Assembly (NCBI GenBank): GCA_000499405.2
Contig: HG738237.1
Location: 1-12,294 of the forward strand
DNA: 12,294 bases
Reading direction: 5' to 3'
From: Onchocerca volvulus
Taxonomy: Eukaryota > Nematoda > Chromadorea > Rhabditida > Onchocercidae
Position 1 is the stretch's first letter; every line of letters starts with the position of its first letter. Positions 6,334-12,294 of the stretch are shown here, in pieces. Both the position numbers and the translations under genes were made by a program. The notes beneath the pieces were generated by a model that saw nothing but the letters and a program-made list of their open reading frames with translations, made no database searches and was not told the origin of the DNA.

Positions 6334-8502
6334 TCTCGAGAAAGACCTCACAAGCCTTTCTCACATCACCCAATGACTTTCTAAATTAAATACCACAGTG
6401 TTACTCAAATTATTCTTATACAAATACATATAAGACATATATGTGTATATTTTAGTAAAACAATTTTTTCAGTCGAACGAAGAGATTTAGTTCAAGGAAA
6501 AACTGGCAAATCAATGAGAAAGTGAACTGAAATATTGGAACATTCCAAAGTTCAAATACATTTGCTTTTTCATGAATCGATAACGGATCTAGTGATGATT
6601 CGTTGGAACAAAGTATCATGCCAACATAACCAACAATATGAGCACTACTTTTGATGATAAAATTATACTTGTAAAAACGAAAAAGATGGCCATAAATGAT
6701 GGAGAATGCTAAGATGATAAGATTAAATTAACAAAACAAGAGATGCAATGCATGTAAATAAATTGTGTGATAATCTACCAATAATCAATAATAATTTGAA
6801 TGAAAAAATGAATTCTCTAAACTACTGTTATTTACCAAAGTGATGAGTCACAAAACTTGGCACAAATAAAAGCTTCTTTAAAATGTCACACTAATTTTTT
6901 TGATTTAAGAACAATGATAAAATGAAAGATGCAAAGTTTGAGAAGAGCAGTAGCCTTGTTTGACATCAAGTACAAAAGCATCCGAGATAGCTTTCGTCAT
7001 TGGTCATCATCAGAAGTTCTTAGGAAGAAAACAAACATCTGGAGAGACTAATAAAAGTAATACTGCTTACAGCAGAGGAATTTCCAGATGACTTTCAATA
7101 ACATTATGATGCACTGTTTAATGGATTCAATAGAAAGGTTCAGATCTACGATAAAAATGCAAATGATTAATAATAAAGCAGGAGTCCCAATTACCCATCC
7201 AATCAGCACTACACTATTTTAACAGCTGCAAACTGCTTTCCATATAATTATGCATAAAATTATGCATAAGGGATATATGAACACATTCTCAAATGCGTAT
7301 TAAATCCAATATTCATAAATAATCAAATTTCAAAAGAGATTGATTTATTTAACATTTTTCATTTTTCAACTGAGCTTAAATTCAGATCATAGCAGTTATC
7401 AAATCATATAGATTCCGATTCTGAGATAACTTACAAAATATAATCATCCGTGTATTATATCATCGGATTAATTAATTGTCATATAGAGGAAAAATGGCTT
7501 CTGGCATCAATAAATATTAATAACAAATAATTTAGGAAGGAACAAAGCGAATTCAAGGAATCAACGAAACTGCTCAAGTGATTGCCATTCGATGTTAGAT
7601 GATCTGAGTACATATGACATATCCTATATATATTACATAACTATATATAGCATATCGTTTCTCATTATTATTCATTTAGATCAAAAATGATTGAAGTTTG
7701 AAGAGACTTTGCTAAAGAATATCTGAGTGGATTCTTGGTGATGATCATACTAATCAAAACGATTGAAGCAAATAATTTTTCCCGGCATCAGTTTTCTCGA
7801 GCGAAATATCAGATGATTTCGGACTGTTCTATATGACTGTAAAAAATACTGCCAACACATATAATACAGATCAATTCACATTAGATCATAATACTAAAGC
7901 ACTACTTTTTTGAGCTAAATAAATCAATAAATTGGAGCAAGCGATTAGATATCAACAAGAATGTGATAAAATAACATGAAATATGAAAGTCGTTCTTTTA
8001 ATGAGTTTATTTGAATTGATTTTTTCATTTCGCACTTCCTCAATCTTTATTTAAATGCATATGGAATTTGCAACATTTAAACGGTTCATCAGTTCTTGAC
8101 AAACTGATACCATGAATCTTTAATCAGATAACAAGTTGCGAAAACCACCTGCAACCTAAGGAAGATTTGAAATAGGTACGATATACAGAAAACATCATAA
8201 ATCGCTAGTCCGCAAAATTTGCTTCTGTTTGTGCAAATGCGAGGATGAAACAGGCAATGGATGCAAAAAAATTCTCTAGAACAATTATGGTAACGACCAA
8301 AAGAAAAAAAGAGAAAACTCGAGTATTCCAAATCAAAAATAATGCAACATTATTCAACAAATAAAAAAAAGTTTGGACGATTTGATATGTGCGTTAACTT
8401 ATTGATTTGTTTAAGAAGTGAGTCTTTGCTTGATCATCTGATTATTTTAAATCAAAATAAAAAACAAAATCCACCAAATCGATAAGCAAACATTCCAGGA
8501 AG
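6334..8502. other. AT-rich interval upstream of the PLC-beta copy, no gene seen
   Basis: Short open stretches occur (for example minus strand 8331 to 8089), but they are rich in F, I, Y and C, lack splice support and match nothing recognised. At 7246 to 7269 the 12-mer aattatgcataa is present twice in exact tandem. A small inverted pair, ctatatata/tatatatag, lies near 7624 to 7649. The first few hundred bases may include the old promoter, but no element was identified. Confidence 0.45.
7246..7269 (+). repeat. Exact 12-base tandem duplication
   Basis: aattatgcataa is repeated twice without a gap. Each unit contains the near-palindrome ttatgcataa. Confidence 0.8.
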
Positions 8503-8543
8503 GTATAAATAATCATCCTCAGATAGAGGATGATTATTTATAC
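8503..8543. repeat. Perfect 18-base inverted repeat with 5-base loop
   Basis: The left arm gtataaataatcatcctc (8503-8520) is the exact reverse complement of 8526 to 8543, around the loop agata. It could extrude as a cruciform or fold as a hairpin. No poly-T tail or gene end is adjacent, so it is not called a terminator. Confidence 0.9.
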
Positions 8544-8604
8544 TCATCATGATGATTTATACTCATCATGATGAATCATCATCATGATGATTCTGATGAT
8601 GATT
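8537..8604. repeat. ATC/GAT tandem and palindromic repeat cluster
   Basis: A 19-base unit (tttatactcatcatgatga) is repeated exactly at 8537 and 8556. It is followed by gaatcatcatca, whose reverse complement recurs at 8593 to 8604, with tgatgattc between them. The core catcatgatg is self-complementary, so several nested hairpins are possible. It overlaps the right arm of the larger inverted repeat. Confidence 0.85.
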
Positions 8605-8944
8605 CTTTTCACTATTCTGTAAATAAGGAAATGGTCTGATGTGTTAACAAATTAATTATCTGTCGAATTCTATATTTCATTTTGCTACAAATTATCACAA
8701 TCTGAACGATGTTGTCAAAAATAGAAGAGAAAGTTTTCTCGTAAAACCTGATATCCTACAAAGCACCATCCTGCATAGAGTGATTAGCTTCACATCGAAG
8801 CTTCATTTCGTAGCGTCTCTTCTGCTGATCGGCATATGTTGAGCTGGCAAGTGAACATTGTCGGTAAACCGAAAAAATGCTGAAAGAATTCAAATATTGT
8901 TTGTAACAAAGAATTTATTATCTCATTGTGAACAAAGCTCTTTG

Positions 8945-9056
8945 TTCTCCTCGTCTAATCATCTACTAATTCTTATGTGCTTTTTTTAAGGTTTGTAAAA
9001 TTCTCCTCATCTAATCATCTACTAATGTTTATGTGCTTTGTTTAAGATTTGTAAAA
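8945..9056 (+). repeat. 56-base tandem duplication inside the LTR-like element
   Basis: The unit 8945 to 9000 (ttctcctcgtctaatcatct...gtttgtaaaa) is followed directly by a 56-base copy at 9001 to 9056 with a handful of differences. Copy 1, near 4775 to 4830, has only one unit, so the duplication is specific to this copy or its lineage. Confidence 0.88.
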
Positions 9057-9629
9057 TACACTAACGTCTGTAAATTTGTGAAGATTAATGTCATGCCCTT
9101 TGTCTAAAGAGTTACAATTGGCCGGCATAAAGTCAATTGCAGTAATGTAGGGACCAAATCCCTTTTCTTTGTTTAAATGTTTCAAGCATTAGTTATCTCC
9201 TATTCTTTAATCTCATCCATACCAATCTCTTTTGTATGATCAATGTAAAACTTCCGCCCCTATTGGATGACCATACAAAAGCGCAATATTCTGGACAGAA
9301 AAGTCAGTGCTAAATTACACCACTAACAGAAGCGACAGCGATCTCCCAACACTTCAACCATCAATTCATCAAGACTAGTGGCGAAGCGTTTTCTACCAGT
9401 GTCGATATCTCAAATTATCAGCAACAAGGAAATTACATCAACGACAGGCTCTCCTACATCAGTATCAGTATCTCCCAGCCAATATCAAGCAATCTGAACG
9501 AAGCACAATCAATCATTCGCCAAAAATTTATTGTTGGTATTCTTTATATTAATTGTATATTGTTTCATTCTTTCTTCACATTACTTGTTGTTCAAAGTGC
9601 GATATTGTTTCTAATATCGTGTAAATCTA

Positions 9630-9635
9630 AATAAA
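9630..9635 (+). promoter_or_regulatory. AATAAA poly(A) signal in LTR-like element
   Basis: A canonical hexamer 27 bases before the inferred ACA end. This is the position where LTR R regions carry their polyadenylation signal. Confidence 0.5.
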
Positions 9636-9662
9636 GACTATTGTTTACATAGTCAAGTCACA

Positions 9663-11006
9663 GCAGCACAAATATCTCCAGCCTAACGACTCAAAAATCC
9701 AAACCCATAAATCAAACAGAAACTATCTTTCCCCTACAAACATAACATAAAGCATGAAGTGCTGACATCGATTCCCGATAATTGTCGTCTAAGTAATTTG
9801 GATCCGGCAACCACTGCTGAACTCCACTTTTAAGCTTATTTGTAATTCAAAATAGCGCTGCAGACATTATTATAGACTACAATTCATCAGGATACAAGAG
9901 AATTATGTTGCTAGCGTTAGACTGGAACGCAGTTTGCTTCCAAAGAACAAATAAACATTAACCAACTTTCTGGTTTCCAATAAAAATATGAAATATTCAG
10001 AGCTGGTCGTAACATCAAAAAAAATATAAAAAAGCTGGTGGACGAGTTAAAAGATATCTGTTCAGACACAGAGGCTGTTTTGGAATGCGAAATGATGTTA
10101 GTGTCAATAAAATGAGCACATGCAATCCAATAATGGAATCACTGACATATAAAGCTTATGTAGAATGACAGCACAGAGATGTAGAAAGATGTCGCAACTA
10201 ATAATGTTCTGGTTTCGAAGGAACTATACTTGCAATAATTGGCCATGATGGCTCTGAACTTCCATCTTTGAGACTTAAATGTTGGAAAATAACGGAATCG
10301 AATAGAATTGAGTAGTTTGGAAAGTAAAAAGGGCGAATGAATTCATGAAGTTTCAAGAAGTGAATGAATGGCTGGAAAATAAAAAAAAATGTCAATGATG
10401 AGTTCAGTAAATAAATTAACAAGGTTTTCAGGCTAGAGAAGCATGCCTGCAGTTATTATCGATGAAAAGGAGCAGAAGTGGCTTGCTAGAGACTGTGAAG
10501 GTCGAATTTTAGCAGAGCAGATCTGAAATTGCCTGTGCACTACGGAAGTGTAATGTGCGCAAGACAGATTGGATGTAGACGACGAAGGAAGTTATTTCTA
10601 AGGGCGATAGGATGAAGAATGGCTTTCGCGTTGGGAACACTTCTACTTGTCACCTCCGAGCTTACCTATGCTAGCATGCAATGAACCCCTTGAATTCGTC
10701 CTCTCCATCAGATATTCTCCCACAATATACGTAGAGATGACTGTTCTCTCTCTACGGAGTAAAAGCCAGAAAAATAATGAATGACTACTTCTGCTTACTT
10801 TTAACTCAAAATATATGGAGCACTTAGCTGGCAAGAATTGATTTCTCTCTCTCTATATCTCTCTCTATACGAAGAGTTTATTTCTTTTTCTATCATCTTA
10901 GTATGATTACGATCTATCTTCCACAAGTATGAGAATTGAAGAGACATTGTCAAATTGAGCATATCAGAATATCCTCCTGATATCCTTCAGATACTGCATC
11001 CAGCTT
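9663..11006. other. Anonymous interval, no confident gene
   Basis: Several short open readings exist on both strands. On the plus strand, segments near 10011 to 10163 and 10202 to 10312 stay open for 35 to 50 codons (for example AGGRVKRYLFRHRG and GFEGTILAIIGHDG), separated by stops. A further splice-bounded stretch, 10432 to 10498 (ttttcag to AAG|gtc), encodes REACLQLLSMKRSRSG. They could be scraps of another decayed gene, but no family was recognised and lengths of this order arise by chance in a window this size. Confidence 0.35.
10843..10867 (+). repeat. CT-rich microsatellite
   Basis: Runs of tctctctctc are interrupted once by tatat. No functional context is visible. Confidence 0.85.
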
Positions 11007-11246
11007 TCAACTCCTTCTCATCCTCTCTGTTAGGCTCATTTCTTCATCGCCTCTAATGCAGGGCCTATCCTTTGCTACAATTTGTGTCGCACGCAGTTCC
11101 TCAATAGAACTGTTTACAACATGCTCATAACATTCCATCGATGAAACACCAACTTGACCAACTTTATTTAAACACAGCCTTTCTTGGATGTCCAAGTGAT
11201 ACTTTATAGATGCCGATCCCACTAGAAGTCTTTCGACCGAAGAATT
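11007..11246 (-). other. Unidentified open segment, possible exon remnant
   Basis: The minus strand is open for 79 codons between TAA (11249-11247) and TGA (11009-11007). It includes GSASIKYHLDIQERL, then NKVGQVGVSSMECYEHVV, then SIEELRATQIVAKDRP and DEEMSLTERMRRS. Composition is balanced and charged, unlike the F/I/K/N-rich chance readings elsewhere. After the TGA the same frame continues for about 19 more codons (KLDAVSEGYQEDILICSI). It has no ATG at its start and no obvious splice sites, so it is neither a complete gene nor a clear exon. No family was recognised. Confidence 0.25.
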
Positions 11247-11309
11247 TTACAATTCCACGTTTAAGTTGGGATTATTAGCTAAATTTTAAGAAGTGGATGA
11301 AAGAAGTTG

Positions 11310-11374
11310 GTTAATGCATATAGCTTCAAATATATATGATAAATGAATTAGTTAATGAATATAGCTTTAAATAT
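11310..11374 (+). repeat. Imperfect direct repeat of 24 bases
   Basis: gttaatgcatatagcttcaa(atat) at 11310 to 11333 recurs as gttaatgaatatagctttaa(atat) at 11351 to 11374, with two differences and a 17-base spacer. Confidence 0.8.
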
Positions 11375-12151
11375 GTAACATTAATTGTGAAGAAAGTCTG
11401 ATAGCAGTAGTGTATCACGTCTGCAAGATATGGAGATTTGATTAACTTATACAAGTCTGGAACTTGGTTTAACAGAGACGAAATGCCTATGGATATTTCA
11501 TTTTCTATAATTCCAAAAGGATATAATACAGTTTTATAAAAGTCTCAATGTTTGTTGATACTGTTGGAAAATTCTCTAGTTAAAAACAAAGAATTTAAAT
11601 TTAAAATTTTTCCAGAAAATCAAATGAATTAATGAAACAAGTTATAACTAAATGATGAGAAAAAAAAAAATAAATTTTTGCGAAAAAAATCACCAAATCA
11701 CGAAGATAAATTTATTCACTGAGCAAAAAGATGCATTTCATTTTCTTCAAATTTTAAAGCTCCGAGTTTTTAAACACGCATTTCGTCTATATTAATTAAA
11801 AAGCTTAGATATCGGAAAGTCCTTATTTATTGCTTTGAAAATTTAACCTAATGTTACAATCGAGTACGCACATGTTTTTACACACGCATTGCTGTAGCTC
11901 AGTTTCATTAAGTGGAAAAAAAAAGAAAGAAAAAGCGCAAGATTTCTTGAGGAAAAAACTGATACTTTATCATTTGATTTGCAGTTTGGTTGGATTGGAG
12001 ACTGATTCTTACTATTGTAATTAGGCTGTGAAGGGGTTTTTTGTGCCTTGTATGACAGAGATGAATACTCCTGAGAAATGTTTTATTGATTGAAGAGCGT
12101 TTTTTCAAAACAAACAATTATCAGAGATTATCCAGACAAATTAATCACTGC
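11375..12151. other. AT-rich interval, nothing supportable
   Basis: No splice-bounded reading or known motif was found. A minus-strand open stretch at 12117 to 11908 is basic and F/I-rich, begins inside sequence downstream of the poly(A) signals described to its right, and looks like chance. Confidence 0.5.
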
Positions 12152-12169
12152 TTTATTCATTCTTTTATT
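12152..12169 (-). promoter_or_regulatory. Two AATAAA poly(A) signals on the minus strand
   Basis: On the minus strand AATAAA occurs at 12169-12164 and again at 12157-12152, 19 and 31 bases after the TGA at 12190-12188. This spacing suits a short 3' untranslated region for the candidate last exon to the right. Confidence 0.45.
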
Positions 12170-12187
12170 GATAATTGAGAATACTAT

Positions 12188-12286
12188 TCAAGTGAATTGT
12201 CGGATTATTGCTACTATTGAACTGTCGAACCGGAACCCTTGAAACTTCGAACTGTTGCTGTTGCTGCGTGGATCTTTATCGTTTAT
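12188..12286 (-). CDS. Candidate 3'-terminal exon of a gene extending beyond the window
   Basis: A good nematode-like acceptor (attcacag) at the right edge is followed on the minus strand by 32 codons and TGA. The peptide reads INDKDPRSNSNSSKFQGFRF, then DSSIVAIIRQFT. Two AATAAA hexamers follow within about 30 bases. Acceptor, open frame, stop and poly(A) signals occur in the right order and spacing for a last exon. The Ser/Asn-rich start and basic-hydrophobic end are not diagnostic of a family. The upstream exons lie outside the window, so reading frame and identity cannot be confirmed. Confidence 0.42.
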   Translation of the reverse strand: MNDKDPRSNSNSSKFQGFRFDSSIVAIIRQFT

Positions 12287-12294
12287 CTGTGAAT

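Larger units (their letters stand above)
8859..9662 (+). mobile_element. Probable solo LTR of a retrotransposon
   Basis: The segment begins TGTCGG at the same point as the copy at 4689 and ends ...gtcACA, giving the TGT...ACA termini common for LTRs. An AATAAA lies at 9630 to 9635, close to the 3' end as expected for an LTR R region. The first 423 bases match copy 1, with a local 56-base duplication. No gag, pol or second LTR is in the window, and no target-site duplication was found (aacat before, gcagc after). The 3' boundary is therefore tentative. A non-LTR dispersed repeat is the alternative. Confidence 0.5.

Noticed and set aside
8089..8331. An 80-codon minus-strand open frame with several cysteines
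   Set aside because: Highly F/S/I/C-rich, with no splice signals, signal peptide pattern or recognisable domain; expected by chance at this length.
8503..8543. The perfect hairpin as a transcription terminator
   Set aside because: The context is eukaryotic, with no adjoining gene end or T-run, so a bacterial-type terminator makes no sense here.
10011..10312. Plus-strand readings such as AGGRVKRYLFRHRG and GFEGTILAIIGHDG suggesting a broken gene
   Set aside because: Each is interrupted by stops, no family could be named, and open runs of 35 to 50 codons are common by chance in six frames over 12 kb. Mentioned only in the interval description.
1..12294. Operon, CRISPR, toxin-antitoxin or phage system
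   Set aside because: No bacterial ribosome sites, gene packing or repeat-spacer pattern; the only identified gene is an intron-bearing animal gene.

Overview
The window looks like AT-rich nuclear DNA from a nematode. It has no bacterial-style gene packing. Its only recognisable gene is split into short exons (about 60 to 205 bases) separated by short introns with mostly GT...TTTCAG-type ends. The encoded peptide fragments match phospholipase C-beta of the EGL-8 type, including a first exon that reads MAKEYQFNWKP. A filarial or related parasitic nematode would fit the composition and exon style, but the sequence alone does not settle the species.

Positions 573 to 6333, minus strand, hold a PLC-beta (egl-8-like) gene copy that still has its introns but is broken in many places. 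Ten exons are recognisable, in transcription order: the N-terminus and PH domain (6333 to 5589), the Y half of the catalytic barrel (2984 to about 1566), the C2 domain (1422 to 928), and the G-alpha-q-binding helix-turn-helix region (753 to 573). Five exons are clean. The others carry in-frame stops (5993-5991, 1264-1262, 694-692, 676-674), frameshifts (near 5690, 2034 and 1372), and one intron with a GC donor and no convincing acceptor. The EF-hand and X-box exons, which should lie between 5589 and 2984, were not found. That 2.6-kb gap instead holds a dispersed repeat and a minisatellite. The simplest reading is an unprocessed pseudogene, or a degenerating allele or sex-linked gametolog, decayed recently enough that its protein similarity is still obvious.

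From 6334 to 8502 there is AT-rich sequence with no supportable gene. A cluster of palindromes and short tandem repeats occupies 8503 to 8604. From 8859 to about 9662 lies an LTR-like element that begins TGT, ends ACA and has an AATAAA near its end. Its first 423 bases match the truncated copy at 4689 to 5053, inside the PLC-beta pseudogene.

The right-hand 2.6 kb is largely anonymous. It contains an unidentified open segment on the minus strand (11246 to 11007), simple repeats, and, at the extreme right edge, a plausible last exon of another minus-strand gene (12286 to 12188) followed by two poly(A) signals. No rRNA, tRNA, CRISPR, operon or bacterial regulatory feature was recognised, and nothing points to a new multi-gene system. 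The interest lies in the anatomy of the decaying PLC-beta copy and the repeats around it.
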